Source: Amycolatopsis acidicola
GTDB lineage: Bacteria > Actinomycetota > Actinomycetes > Mycobacteriales > Pseudonocardiaceae
Length of the DNA: 64,000 bases
Direction of reading: 5' to 3'
Assembly (NCBI RefSeq): GCF_007713735.2
Contig: NZ_VMNW02000017.1
Span: 62,001 to 126,000, forward strand
A program made the translations under genes and the position numbers. The notes beneath the pieces were generated by a model. It ran no database searches, was not told the origin of the DNA, and saw only the letters and a program-made list of their open reading frames with translations. Below, piece after piece: positions 34,628 to 42,501 of this stretch. Within the stretch, counting starts at the first letter, position 1. Each line of letters starts with the position of its first letter.

Positions 34628-35616
34628 TTGGCGGGAACGCTCTCCGGCAGTCCGAACTTCGCGAACAGGCTGGTGTCGAAGAAGCACGACACGTGCGTGA
34701 TCCGGTCGCCCGAGATCGTCAGGATCGGCATGTTGAACGGCACGTAGACGTCTCCCGCCTTCATGTACAGGCCGAAGCCGGGCTGGCCGTTCGCCTCGAT
34801 CGGGATGAGGTGCATGTCGCCGGGCCCCTGCGCCGGGCATTGGACGTCGATGAGCCGCGCGATGTTCTCGTTGCCCTGGTACCAGCCGACGAACGGCGGC
34901 ATCTCCCAGATGGCGTCCTTCGTGAACAGGTCGACCATCGCGTTGACGTCCTTGGCCTCGAACACGGCCACGAACTTCTCCAGCAGCTCGCGCTGGTCCG
35001 CGGCGGTGGGCTCGACCACCTCGTCCTCGCGCGGGGTCGCCTGCTCCAGCTGGGTGCGCGCCCGCTGCAGGATGCTGTTGACCGCGGTGGTGGTCGTGTT
35101 GAGCACCTCCGCGACTTCGGCGGCGCGCCACTGCAGGACGTCTCGCAGGATCAGCACGGCACGCTGCCGCGGCGGAAGGTTCTGCAGCGCGGCGATCAGC
35201 GCCAGCCGGATGGTTTCGCGGGAGGTGACGATCGAGGCCGGATCCGCGCGATCCGCGCCGACCATCGCGTCCGGCACCGGCTCCAGCCACGGCACCTCGG
35301 GCTGCTCGACCAGCTCGTCGCCGGCCTGCGAGCCCGGGTTGCCCAGCCCCGTCGGCAGCGGGCGCTTGCCCCGGTTCTCGAGCGCGGTGAGACAGACCCG
35401 GGTGGCGATCCGGTACAGCCAGGTGCGCAACGAGGAGCGGCCCTCGAAGCGCTCGTAGGACTTCCAGGCCCGGATGTAGGTCTCCTGCACCAGGTCCTCG
35501 GCATCGTGCACCGAACCGAGCATCCGGTAACAGTGCGCGAGCAGTTCGCGTCTGAAGGGGTCGGCCTGACGGAGGAAATCCTCGTCCGCCGGCCGTTCTG
35601 TCATCGTCATGGTCAT
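34624..35616 (-). CDS. ECF RNA polymerase sigma factor with SnoaL-like C-terminal domain
   Basis: A 330-residue sigma factor, longer than simple ECFs. Region 2 is CYRMLGSVHDAEDLVQETYIRAW (residues ~30-52). Region 4 is LPPRQRAVLILRDVLQWRAAEVAEVLNTTTTAVNSILQRAR (~165-205). A C-terminal SnoaL/NTF2-like domain (from about residue 220, LLEKFVAVFEAKDVNAMVDLF) follows, as in the SigG/TIGR02960-type actinobacterial group. In such sigma factors the C-terminal domain modulates activity and no classical anti-sigma gene is needed; none is adjacent. ATG 35616 has AAGGGA upstream. Confidence 0.9.
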   Translation of the reverse strand: MTMTMTERPADEDFLRQADPFRRELLAHCYRMLGSVHDAEDLVQETYIRAWKSYERFEGRSSLRTWLYRIATRVCLTALENRGKRPLPTGLGNPGSQAGDELVEQPEVPWLEPVPDAMVGADRADPASIVTSRETIRLALIAALQNLPPRQRAVLILRDVLQWRAAEVAEVLNTTTTAVNSILQRARTQLEQATPREDEVVEPTAADQRELLEKFVAVFEAKDVNAMVDLFTKDAIWEMPPFVGWYQGNENIARLIDVQCPAQGPGDMHLIPIEANGQPGFGLYMKAGDVYVPFNMPILTISGDRITHVSCFFDTSLFAKFGLPESVPAK

Positions 35617-35665
35617 AAGGATTCCCTTCTCCCACGTCAGAAGTACAGACCGGACACGGACCGCT

Positions 35666-35692
35666 AATTCATCGGTACGGAGGCGATGAATT
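35666..35692. promoter_or_regulatory. Perfect 9-bp inverted repeat AATTCATCG/CGATGAATT
   Basis: The two arms are separated by nine bases, 50 bp upstream of the ECF sigma start and followed by TTTT on the plus strand. It may be an operator or part of the sigma promoter. The AT-rich arms stand out against the GC-rich surroundings. Confidence 0.45.
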
Positions 35693-35730
35693 TTCCGGGG
35701 CGGAAATCAAGGCCTTGGTGAAGGCCTCCG

Positions 35731-35854
35731 GCAGGCCGGGCCTCTTCGGCCTGCGGCCCTCGCCAGTCCCAGCTCGCTCGGGTTCCAGAGCAGCCGCCGC
35801 GTCACCACCACCTCAGGACACCCGTCCTGAGGCTTGGAACTACCGTCCCAAGCC
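35731..35854 (+). other. Three consecutive stem-loops (structured segment)
   Basis: GCAGGCCG/CGGCCTGC (8 bp, 8-base loop, 35731-35754); CCTCAGGAC/GTCCTGAGG (9 bp, 4-base loop, 35811-35832); GGCTTGG/CCAAGCC (7 bp, 35831-35854). They lie upstream of the proposed SigK promoter, so they would be in a leader only if a second, earlier promoter exists. Otherwise they may insulate the two divergent units. Confidence 0.45.
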
Positions 35855-35892
35855 CGTATCCCGGCAAAGCGTGGCCGACCGGCTGCCGAGAC

Positions 35893-35919
35893 CCATCCGG
35901 ATGACGCGCGGCTCCGAAT
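35893..35919 (+). promoter_or_regulatory. SigK-type promoter of the FAD oxidase operon
   Basis: CCATCC (35893-35898), 15 bases, then CCGAAT (35914-35919). These match the hexamers I recall for the mycobacterial SigK consensus. A start of transcription about seven bases further on would coincide with GTG 35927, giving a leaderless mRNA. Confidence 0.6.
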
Positions 35920-35926
35920 GCCGAAC

Positions 35927-37198
35927 GTGCAAGCTCACTCGAACCCCGCCCAGCGTCGCGTCGCCGTGATCGGCTCCGGAGTGTCCGGGCTGACCGCCGC
36001 CTACGTGCTGCGCAACGACCGCCACGTGACGCTCTTCGAAGCCGACGACAGGCTCGGCGGGCACGCGCACACCCACGACGTGACCACGCCCGACGCCCGC
36101 GAGATCCCGGTGGACAGCGGGTTCATCGTGCACAACGAGCGCACCTACCCCACCCTGCTGCGCCTGTTCCGCGAGCTCGGAGTGTCCACACAGGACACCG
36201 AGATGTCGATGAGCGTGCGCTGCGAAGGCTGCGGACTCGAATACGCCGGCGCGCGCCGGCTCGACGGTGTGTTCGCCCAGCGCGCTAACCTGTTCCGGCC
36301 TCAGTACCTTCGGATGCTGGCCGAGGTGAAGCGCTTTCACCGGCACGCGCACCGCGTGCTCGACCACCCCGACGCCGGCGACACCACGCTCGGCGCGTTT
36401 CTCGCCATCGGCGGCTATTCGACGTACTTCGTCGACCACTTCCTGATCCCGCTGGTGTCCGCGGTGTGGTCGGCGGGCGGGCAGCTCAGCAAGCGGTACC
36501 CGGCCCGGTACCTGTTCACTTTCCTGCGCCACCACGGAATGCTGTCCGTCAGCGGCTCGCCGACGTGGCGCACCGTCACCGGCGGATCGCGGTCCTATGT
36601 GGACAGGGTCGCGAAGAACCTCACCGCCGTGCACACCGCCACCCCGGTGCGCGCCGTGCAACGACACGCGGACGGTGTGACCGTGCGCGATGAAGCCGGC
36701 GACAGCCACGAGTTCGACGAAGTCGTGCTCGCCACTCACGCCGACCAGGCCCTGCGGCTGCTCGCCGACCCCACGCGCGCCGAACGCGAAGTGCTGTGCG
36801 AGTTCCGCTACTCGCGCAACACAACCGTGCTCCACACCGACGAGTCGGTGCTGCCGAAGGCGCGGGCCGCCCGCGCTTCGTGGAACTACCTCAAGCCCGT
36901 TTGCCACACCAGCGAGAGCCCCGTGCTCGTCACGTACGACATGAATCGCTTGATGCGCCTGGACGAACCGGTCGGCTACCTCGTCTCCCTGAACCGCCCC
37001 GCCGTCGGTAAGGTCCTCGCGGAGATGGTCTACGAGCACCCCGTCTACACGCCGAAAGCCCTTGCCGCACAACGAAGGCTGCCCGAACTGAACACCGGCC
37101 GGACCGCGTACGCCGGGGCGTACCACGGCTGGGGGTTCCACGAGGACGGCTGCGCGTCGGGGGTGCGGGCCGCCGCCGCGCTGGGTGTCCGCTGGTGA
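35927..37198 (+). CDS. FAD-dependent amine-oxidase-like protein of the SigK/CFA operon
   Basis: A 423-residue flavoprotein. The FAD motif RRVAVIGSGVSGLTAAYVL is at the N-terminus, followed by LFEADDRLGGHAHT and DSGFIVHNERTYP. This family accompanies cyclopropane-fatty-acid synthase and DUF1365 in many bacteria and corresponds in gene order to Rv0449c of M. tuberculosis. It probably oxidises or desaturates an acyl chain or the product of the neighbouring enzyme, but the reaction is not established. GTG 35927 is preferred because the SigK-like -10 hexamer overlaps an alternative ATG at 35918. The stop overlaps the GTG of DUF1365 by four bases. Confidence 0.87.
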   Translation: MQAHSNPAQRRVAVIGSGVSGLTAAYVLRNDRHVTLFEADDRLGGHAHTHDVTTPDAREIPVDSGFIVHNERTYPTLLRLFRELGVSTQDTEMSMSVRCEGCGLEYAGARRLDGVFAQRANLFRPQYLRMLAEVKRFHRHAHRVLDHPDAGDTTLGAFLAIGGYSTYFVDHFLIPLVSAVWSAGGQLSKRYPARYLFTFLRHHGMLSVSGSPTWRTVTGGSRSYVDRVAKNLTAVHTATPVRAVQRHADGVTVRDEAGDSHEFDEVVLATHADQALRLLADPTRAEREVLCEFRYSRNTTVLHTDESVLPKARAARASWNYLKPVCHTSESPVLVTYDMNRLMRLDEPVGYLVSLNRPAVGKVLAEMVYEHPVYTPKALAAQRRLPELNTGRTAYAGAYHGWGFHEDGCASGVRAAAALGVRW

Positions 37199-37851
37199 AC
37201 GCGATCTACGACGCCGTGGTGACCCACACCCGGCGCGCGCCGCACCGCCGGTTCTCGCACCGGATGTACCTGTGGCTGGTGGACCCGGACGCCCCGCCCG
37301 AACTGCCATGGTGGCTGCGCCCGTTCGCGCGGTTCGAAGGCGCCGGCGATCTCCGCGAATGGCTGAAGCTACAAGGCATCCGGCGCCCTGGCCGGATCAC
37401 GATGCTCGCTCAGGCCAAAGTGCTCGGGTACGTGTTCAACCCGCTCACGGTCTATTGGTGCGAAGCGGGGTACGTCGTCGCCGAGGTGCGCAACACCTAT
37501 CGCGGGATGCATCGCTACTTAGTGCGACCGGACGACTCCGGAAGCGCGAGCGCGGACAAGGAGTTCTACGTCTCGCCCTTCCTGCCCATGCACGGCCGGT
37601 ACCGGCTGCACCTGCCATACCCGGACGAGGAGCTGAACCTGGTGGTCTCGCTCCGGCAGGACGGCCGCACGAGCCTCGCCGCCACTGTGCGCGGCCGTCG
37701 GCTGCCCGCGACTCCGGCCACCCTGCTCAGGATGTTGCTCACACGCCCGTTGACGCCGCAGCGCGTCTCCTTGTCGATCAGGTGGCACGGCATAGCTTTG
37801 TGGATGCGCCGTGTCCCGATCGTCCCGCGGAAATCGGAGAGGAACCGATGA
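37195..37851 (+). CDS. DUF1365 family protein
   Basis: A 218-residue protein typical of DUF1365: an HRRFSHRMYLWLVD start, then LGYVFNPLTVYWCE and KEFYVSPFLPMHGRYR. The family is nearly always encoded between an FAD oxidoreductase and a CFA synthase, as here and as Rv0448c in M. tuberculosis; it is presumed to act on the same lipid substrate. GTG 37195 overlaps the previous stop, and its own stop overlaps the ATG of the CFA synthase (ATGA), so the three genes are tightly coupled. Leu109 is encoded by the rare codon TTA (37519-37521), which could make the operon depend on a bldA-type tRNA. Confidence 0.92.
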   Translation: MNAIYDAVVTHTRRAPHRRFSHRMYLWLVDPDAPPELPWWLRPFARFEGAGDLREWLKLQGIRRPGRITMLAQAKVLGYVFNPLTVYWCEAGYVVAEVRNTYRGMHRYLVRPDDSGSASADKEFYVSPFLPMHGRYRLHLPYPDEELNLVVSLRQDGRTSLAATVRGRRLPATPATLLRMLLTRPLTPQRVSLSIRWHGIALWMRRVPIVPRKSERNR

Positions 37852-39041
37852 CTGAACCCTGGTCCGAACTCGCGATCGTGCCGAACTCGCCCGGGCGGGC
37901 GTGGGCGGCCGAGAAGCTGTTCCGGTTCGCCGTGCGCGATCTCGCGGTCACGGTCGAACTCGGCGCCGAACGGCTCGGCCGCGGCGGCCCGGTGTTGCGG
38001 ATCGACCGGCCGCGCGCGTTCTTCCACCGGCTCGGCGCGGACGCGAAGATCGGCTTCGGCGAGTCCTACATGGCCGGTGACTGGTCCGCCCCGGAGCCGG
38101 CGGACGCGCTGCTCCCGTTCGCCGAACGGCTCGCGAACCTGGTGCCCAAACCGCTGCAGTCGTTGCGGCGCTTCGTGGACGCCGCGAAACCGGGCAGCGA
38201 GCGCAACACCGTCGAGGGCGCGCGGCAGAACATCCACCGCCACTACGACCTGTCGAACGAGCTGTTCGCGGAGTTCCTCGACGAGACGATGACCTACTCC
38301 TCAGCGTTGTTCGAGCCCGGCTCGGACGACCTCTCGGCCGCCCAGCGCAACAAGATCGACGCGATCCTCGACCTCACCGGAGTGCGGGAAGGCACGCGGT
38401 TGCTGGAGATCGGCACCGGCTGGGGCGAGCTCGCGCTGCGCGCGGCCAAGCGTGGCGCGCATGTCACCAGCCTGACCATCTCGGCGGAACAGCAGACCCT
38501 CGCGCGCAAACGAGTGGCCGAGGCCGGGATGCAGGACCGCGTGGAAGTGCTGCTGCGCGACTACCGCGAAGCCACCGGCAGCTACGACGCGGTCGTCAGC
38601 GTGGAGATGATCGAGGCCGTCGGCGAGGAGTACTGGCCCGCGTACTTCGCCGCGCTGGACCGGTTGCTGGCGCCCGGCGGGCGGGCCGGCGTGCAGGCGA
38701 TCACGATGCCGCACGACCGGATGGTGGCCACGCGGAAGTCCTACACGTGGATGCACAAGTACATCTTCCCCGGCGGGCACCTGATGTCGGTGCGGGCTTT
38801 CGAGGACGCCGTCCGAGGCTACACATCGCTGCGCGTCGACGAGCGACGCGGCTTCGGCCAGCACTACGCACGCACGCTTCGCCAGTGGCGCCAACGGTTC
38901 CTGGCCGCGTGGCCGCGTATCACGGACCTCGGCTTCGACCAGACGTTCCGGCGGATGTGGGAGTTCTACCTCGCCTACTGCGAGGCCGGGTTCCGCGCCG
39001 GCTACCTCGACGTCTACCAGTTCGGGCTGAGCAAGCGGTAG
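37848..39041 (+). CDS. Cyclopropane-fatty-acyl-phospholipid synthase family methyltransferase
   Basis: A 397-residue enzyme starting at ATG 37848 with GGAGAGGA upstream. The N-terminal lipid-binding part contains GFGESYMAGDW; the SAM-binding motif is LLEIGTGWGELAL near residue 185. NIHRHYDLSNELFAEFLDETMTYSSALF and SVEMIEAVGEEYWPAYF are CFA synthase hallmarks. It transfers a methylene or methyl group from S-adenosylmethionine to unsaturated acyl chains of membrane phospholipids. In gene order it corresponds to ufaA1 (Rv0447c) of the mycobacterial SigK locus. It converges on rskA with a 12-bp gap. The longer ORF from 37185 is an artefact of the upstream frame. Confidence 0.93.
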   Translation: MTEPWSELAIVPNSPGRAWAAEKLFRFAVRDLAVTVELGAERLGRGGPVLRIDRPRAFFHRLGADAKIGFGESYMAGDWSAPEPADALLPFAERLANLVPKPLQSLRRFVDAAKPGSERNTVEGARQNIHRHYDLSNELFAEFLDETMTYSSALFEPGSDDLSAAQRNKIDAILDLTGVREGTRLLEIGTGWGELALRAAKRGAHVTSLTISAEQQTLARKRVAEAGMQDRVEVLLRDYREATGSYDAVVSVEMIEAVGEEYWPAYFAALDRLLAPGGRAGVQAITMPHDRMVATRKSYTWMHKYIFPGGHLMSVRAFEDAVRGYTSLRVDERRGFGQHYARTLRQWRQRFLAAWPRITDLGFDQTFRRMWEFYLAYCEAGFRAGYLDVYQFGLSKR

Positions 39042-39052
39042 GCCCATCGCGG

Positions 39053-39802
39053 TCACATCAGGAACCAGACCGAGGGCTCGGTCGTCGGCTTGGCCGAGCC
39101 ACCCGCCGGTTCCACCGTCATCGCGATCTCGTCGACGCCCTGGATGCCGTCGAAGACCAGCGGCGCGGTGGACGTGCCGCCGGGGCCGAGCACGCCGATC
39201 GAATGCGGCGTGCCGTTGACGATCGCCCACGCCTGGTAGGTCGAGGTCGACGGCTGGTCGGGCATCCCGGCCACCAGCAGCATCCCGCGGTTCAGCTGCC
39301 GCGACACCATCACGCTGCCCTCGCCGACCTTCGCGCCCGTGCCTGGAATGGCCTGGAGGTCTTGTGCCGCAAGGAGTTCCGCGACCTCGTTCGCCTGGCC
39401 CCGCGCCTGGGACAACTCGCCGCGGGTCTGGTCGAGCTCGCTCTGCGTGTTGAGCGCGACCACCCCGAGCCCCACCGCCGCGGCGACCGCGACGGCAGCG
39501 GCGACGGACACCAGCCGGATGGCCCACGGGCTGCGCTCGCGCCGCTGCTTCTCGGGCCGCGCGGGGCGAGGCGGATCCTGCCGGACACCGGCGATCCTGT
39601 TCAGCACCGCTTGTTTCATCGTGGCAGGCGGCTCTTCCGAGACGGCGAGACCGAGGCGGACCGCCGTGGCCCGCAGTTCGGCCACCTCCTGGCGGCACTC
39701 GGGACATTCGGCGAGGTGCCGTTCGAACTGGCGTCGCTCCAGCTCGTCGAGCGCGTCGAGCGCGTACGCACCTGTCAGCGTGTGCACGTCCGGAGCTGTC
39801 AT
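39053..39802 (-). CDS. rskA: Anti-sigma-K factor
   Basis: A 249-residue membrane protein. The cytoplasmic zinc-binding anti-sigma motif H29-x3-C33-x2-C36 (HLAECPEC) is intact. One membrane helix around residues 95-117 (LVSVAAAVAVAAAVGLGVVAL) precedes the external RskA C-terminal domain, which carries YQAWAIVNGTPHSIGVL and an acidic end. RskA holds SigK at the membrane until regulated proteolysis releases it. ATG 39802 overlaps the sigK stop by four bases, as expected for a sigma/anti-sigma pair. The external domain presumably senses envelope conditions; the signal is unknown. Confidence 0.93.
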   Translation of the reverse strand: MTAPDVHTLTGAYALDALDELERRQFERHLAECPECRQEVAELRATAVRLGLAVSEEPPATMKQAVLNRIAGVRQDPPRPARPEKQRRERSPWAIRLVSVAAAVAVAAAVGLGVVALNTQSELDQTRGELSQARGQANEVAELLAAQDLQAIPGTGAKVGEGSVMVSRQLNRGMLLVAGMPDQPSTSTYQAWAIVNGTPHSIGVLGPGGTSTAPLVFDGIQGVDEIAMTVEPAGGSAKPTTEPSVWFLM

Positions 39803-40386
39803 CGGCCCACCCCCAGGCAGTCGCGCAGCCGGATGAGACCGTCGCGCAGCCTCGTCTTGATCGTCCCGAGTGGACTGTCGAGCAGTTCGGCCACCTCGGG
39901 ATAGGTGTGCCCGCCGTAGTAGGCGAGCACCACGGATTCACGTTGCAGCTCGGTCAGGTTGGACAGGCAGCGGCGCACCTGCTCGCGTTCGAGCCGGGCG
40001 GCGACGGCCTCGGAGACCTGGTCGAAGTCCGGCCCCGGCGAGACCGAACCGGCGCGCTTCTCGCGATCCGCCCTGGCCTGCGCGGAGCGCACCCTGTCCA
40101 CGGCACGGCGATGCGCCAGCGTCAGGGCCCAGTTCACCGCGCCGCCCTGCGCCGGGTCGAAGCGCGTCGCGGTGCGCCAGAGCTCGACCAGTACTTCCTG
40201 GGTGACCTCCTCGGACTGGGCCACGTCCCGTACGACACGCCGCACCACGCCGAACACGGGCGTGGCGACCACCGCGTACAGCTGCTCGAAAGCCGCCTCG
40301 CTGCCGCGCGCGACCTGCGTGAGCAGGTCTTCCGGGGAGGGCCCCGGTGGGCCTGACGGCCGCATCGCCCGCACCGACTCGTCCAT
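39799..40386 (-). CDS. sigK: ECF sigma factor K
   Basis: A 195-residue ECF sigma factor. Region 2 is LLTQVARGSEAAFEQLYAVV to EEVTQEVLVELWRTATRFD. Region 4 is LTELQRESVVLAYYGGHTYPEVAELLDSPLGTIKTRLRDGL. The start is ATG 40386 with GGAAGGA upstream. Coupling to RskA and convergence with FAD oxidase - DUF1365 - CFA synthase match the M. tuberculosis Rv0444c-Rv0449c locus, except that the lipid operon is inverted and the Rv0446c homologue is missing. A promoter like that of the lipid operon lies upstream, so sigK probably activates itself. Confidence 0.92.
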   Translation of the reverse strand: MDESVRAMRPSGPPGPSPEDLLTQVARGSEAAFEQLYAVVATPVFGVVRRVVRDVAQSEEVTQEVLVELWRTATRFDPAQGGAVNWALTLAHRRAVDRVRSAQARADREKRAGSVSPGPDFDQVSEAVAARLEREQVRRCLSNLTELQRESVVLAYYGGHTYPEVAELLDSPLGTIKTRLRDGLIRLRDCLGVGR

Positions 40387-40417
40387 GCACCGATCCTTCC
40401 GTACTTCGCTGCTGGTT

Positions 40418-40444
40418 GTTCGGTGCGGCGGCGGTTGTGGATTG
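40418..40444 (-). promoter_or_regulatory. SigK-type autoregulatory promoter of sigK-rskA
   Basis: On the minus strand CAATCC, 15 bases, CCGAAC. Hexamers and spacing closely match the site before the FAD oxidase. It lies about 30 bp upstream of the sigK start, leaving room for the SD. Confidence 0.55.
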
Positions 40445-40487
40445 GCGCAGCAGTCGGTTTCAGTGAACGAAACTCATGTTTGGTTTT

Positions 40488-40503
40488 TACTCCATTCGGA
40501 GTA
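40488..40503. repeat. Short hairpin TACTCC-ATTC-GGAGTA
   Basis: A 6-bp perfect stem with a 4-base loop beside a T-run (TTTTT) on the plus strand, about 100 bp upstream of sigK. The role is unclear; it may be an operator. Confidence 0.35.
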
Positions 40504-40622
40504 TTGTCCGCTGTGCGTACGGCAGTGAAAATGGTCGCGCACAAGCACCGGCCGCCCTCCTCAAGGCGGACCGGCCCGAGCCCGGGCGTTTCCCCTCCTG
40601 TGCACCACCGGGCTCAGGGAGT

Positions 40623-40662
40623 CCCTCGGCGGCGCCTCTCCCTACCTCCCGCCCGCCGAGGG
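40623..40662 (-). terminator. Long inverted repeat downstream of quiC1-like gene
   Basis: CCCTCGGCGG and CCGCCGAGGG, 10 bp, with a 20-base loop, 35 bp past the stop of the minus-strand gene. It is probably its terminator. A GAGCCCGG/CCGGGCTC pair lies further on, near 40577-40616. Confidence 0.5.
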
Positions 40663-40697
40663 CCTCCCACCGTATTGATGCTTCCTCCGCCGAACGC

Positions 40698-42449
40698 TCA
40701 GGCCCGAGCCAGCCGCAATCGCCGGTGGGCGGCCATGCGCACCGGGGCGTTCACGCCGCCATAGCCCAGATAGCCGCCTACGCGCTGGACCACTTCGAAG
40801 AACACCCGTGAACCCAGCAACTCCGTGTAGAAGTGCAGGAACTCCCCATCCTCGTCGCGGTCGTACAACACCGAGTACTCGCGCAAAGAAGCCAGCAGCT
40901 CCGGGGAAAGCGCGAGCCTGGCGTCGAGGTCGTCGTAGTAGTTGTCCGGGATCTTCAACAACGGCGCGCCGTTCTCGCGCATCGCACTGGCGCTGGCGAA
41001 CACGTCGTCCGTCGCGAAGGCGATGTGCTGCGGGTCCGGCACGCCGGGCGCCCACTCGCCGCGGCGCAGCAGGGAAACGTTCAGTGAGATCCGCACATCG
41101 CGCGCCGCGTTGGTCACCGCGCGGCTGCGGACGAGGCCGAAGGGCGCGGCGAACTCCGTCGGCAACTCCGGCCGCAGGCCCAGCACGGTCCGGTAGAACA
41201 GCGCGGCCTCGTCGAAGTTGTCGAACGGCTGACTGAGCGAAACATGATCGGTCCGGGTCAGCCCGGCGCCCCCGTCGTCGACCCGCCCGGTCGGCTCGAA
41301 GTCCTGCTGCCAGCCCTCGCCGCAGAAGAAGACCGCCGTGCCGTCCGGCGCTTCCACCCACGGCAGGCTGACCTGCTCCCGCGAGAGCTCGTGCGAACGG
41401 AACGCCTCGGCCCGCGCGATCGAGCGCTGCGGGTCCGCGCTTTCCACCGCCAGCGCGCTGATCTCCCCCGCGCCCTCGTTGAGCACCACCCGCGCCGCGC
41501 CCTGCCGCCACAGCTGGACCGGCTTGCTCGGATGTTGACCGACGTGCGTGAACCCCATGCGGCCCAACGCGTTCGCGATCTCGGGACCGGTGACGGCCAG
41601 TTCCGTGAAGGCGTGCCCGGACAGCTCCGGCGCGGCCGGCATCTCGTGCTCCTGCAACAACAGCAGCGAGCGCATCGCGTCCACCGCGGCCCGGTGCGGA
41701 TCGGACTGCCGGAACACGTCGTTGAACACCTCCAGCGACAGCGGGCCGGAGTAGCCGGTGGACAGCACCTTCTCGACGAACCCGGTCAGGTCGAACGCGC
41801 CCTGGCCGGGAAACAGCCGGTAGTGCCTGCTCCACTGCAGCACGTCCATGTGCATCCGCGGCGCGTCCGCCAGCTGCAGGAAGAAGATCTTCGAACCCGG
41901 GATCGTGCGGATCGCGGCGAGGTCGCTGCCGCGGGAGAGCACGTGGAAACTGTCCAGGCACAGCCCGAGCGCGGGGTGGTCCGCGCGCCGCACGATCCGC
42001 CACGAGTGGTCGTAGGTGTTGACGAAGCGGCCCCACGCCAGCGCCTCGTAGGCGATCCGCATCCCGCGGTCGGCGGCGCGGGAGGCCAGCGCGTGCAACT
42101 GCTCGGCCGCGAGATCGTCATCGTCGACCGCGTCCGGGGAGACGGACGAACAGACGAGCACCGTGTCGGCACCCAACTCGGCCATCACGTCGAACTTCCG
42201 CTCCGCACGGCGAAGATTGGCCGCGAGCACGTCCGGCGGCACGGCCTCGAAATCGCGGAACGGCTGGTAGAGGTCGATCGACAGGCCGAGGTCCGCGCAG
42301 CGCCGCCGCACCTCGGCCGGCGAGAACGGGGCGACCACGAGGTCGTTCTCGAACAGCTCGATCCCGTCGAACCCGGCCTCGGCGGCCGCGGCCAGCTTGT
42401 CCTCCAGCGTGCCCGACAGGCACACCGTGGCGATCGTCTTCCTCTGCAC
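40698..42449 (-). CDS. Two-domain 3-dehydroshikimate dehydratase (QuiC1-like)
   Basis: A 583-residue fusion. Residues 1 to ~290 are a sugar-isomerase-like TIM barrel whose metal ligands are visible as Glu in YEALAWGRF, Asp in LCLDSFHV, Gln in FLQLAD and Glu in SLEVFND. The remainder is an HPPD-like vicinal-oxygen-chelate domain (LTRTDHVSLSQP.., PQHIAFATDDVF, RVFFEVVQR). This is the layout of bacterial QuiC1, which dehydrates 3-dehydroshikimate to protocatechuate. GTG 42449 has GGAGGAG upstream; the ORF extends further but would enter the TetR gene. It is divergent from a TetR regulator. A protocatechuate-type ring-cleavage operon is about 7 kb away. Confidence 0.9.
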   Translation of the reverse strand: MQRKTIATVCLSGTLEDKLAAAAEAGFDGIELFENDLVVAPFSPAEVRRRCADLGLSIDLYQPFRDFEAVPPDVLAANLRRAERKFDVMAELGADTVLVCSSVSPDAVDDDDLAAEQLHALASRAADRGMRIAYEALAWGRFVNTYDHSWRIVRRADHPALGLCLDSFHVLSRGSDLAAIRTIPGSKIFFLQLADAPRMHMDVLQWSRHYRLFPGQGAFDLTGFVEKVLSTGYSGPLSLEVFNDVFRQSDPHRAAVDAMRSLLLLQEHEMPAAPELSGHAFTELAVTGPEIANALGRMGFTHVGQHPSKPVQLWRQGAARVVLNEGAGEISALAVESADPQRSIARAEAFRSHELSREQVSLPWVEAPDGTAVFFCGEGWQQDFEPTGRVDDGGAGLTRTDHVSLSQPFDNFDEAALFYRTVLGLRPELPTEFAAPFGLVRSRAVTNAARDVRISLNVSLLRRGEWAPGVPDPQHIAFATDDVFASASAMRENGAPLLKIPDNYYDDLDARLALSPELLASLREYSVLYDRDEDGEFLHFYTELLGSRVFFEVVQRVGGYLGYGGVNAPVRMAAHRRLRLARA

Positions 42450-42501
42450 GTCTTCTCCTCCGCGGTGGACGGACCAATCGGTGAGTTCTACGGTGCGGCG
42501 T
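42450..42501. promoter_or_regulatory. Divergent promoter region quiC1-like / TetR
   Basis: A 52-bp gap. On the plus strand TGGACG, 17 bases, TACGGT gives a possible promoter for the TetR gene. ACCAATCGGT within the spacer is a short imperfect palindrome where the repressor could bind. Confidence 0.35.

Larger units (their letters stand above)
35617..35926. other. 310-bp divergent region rich in inverted repeats
   Basis: It separates the ECF sigma gene and the FAD-oxidase operon. It contains AATTCATCG-N9-CGATGAATT (35666-35692), a run of three hairpins (35731-35854) and a SigK-type promoter (35893-35919), each listed separately. Confidence 0.6.

Noticed and set aside
35834-35926. N-terminal extension of the FAD oxidase
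   Set aside because: The segment contains the SigK-like promoter and lacks coding character; the FAD motif follows directly after GTG 35927.
40698-42449. Annotation as 4-hydroxyphenylpyruvate dioxygenase
   Set aside because: Only the C-terminal half is HPPD-like; the N-terminal TIM barrel with its metal ligands defines the two-domain dehydroshikimate dehydratase layout.
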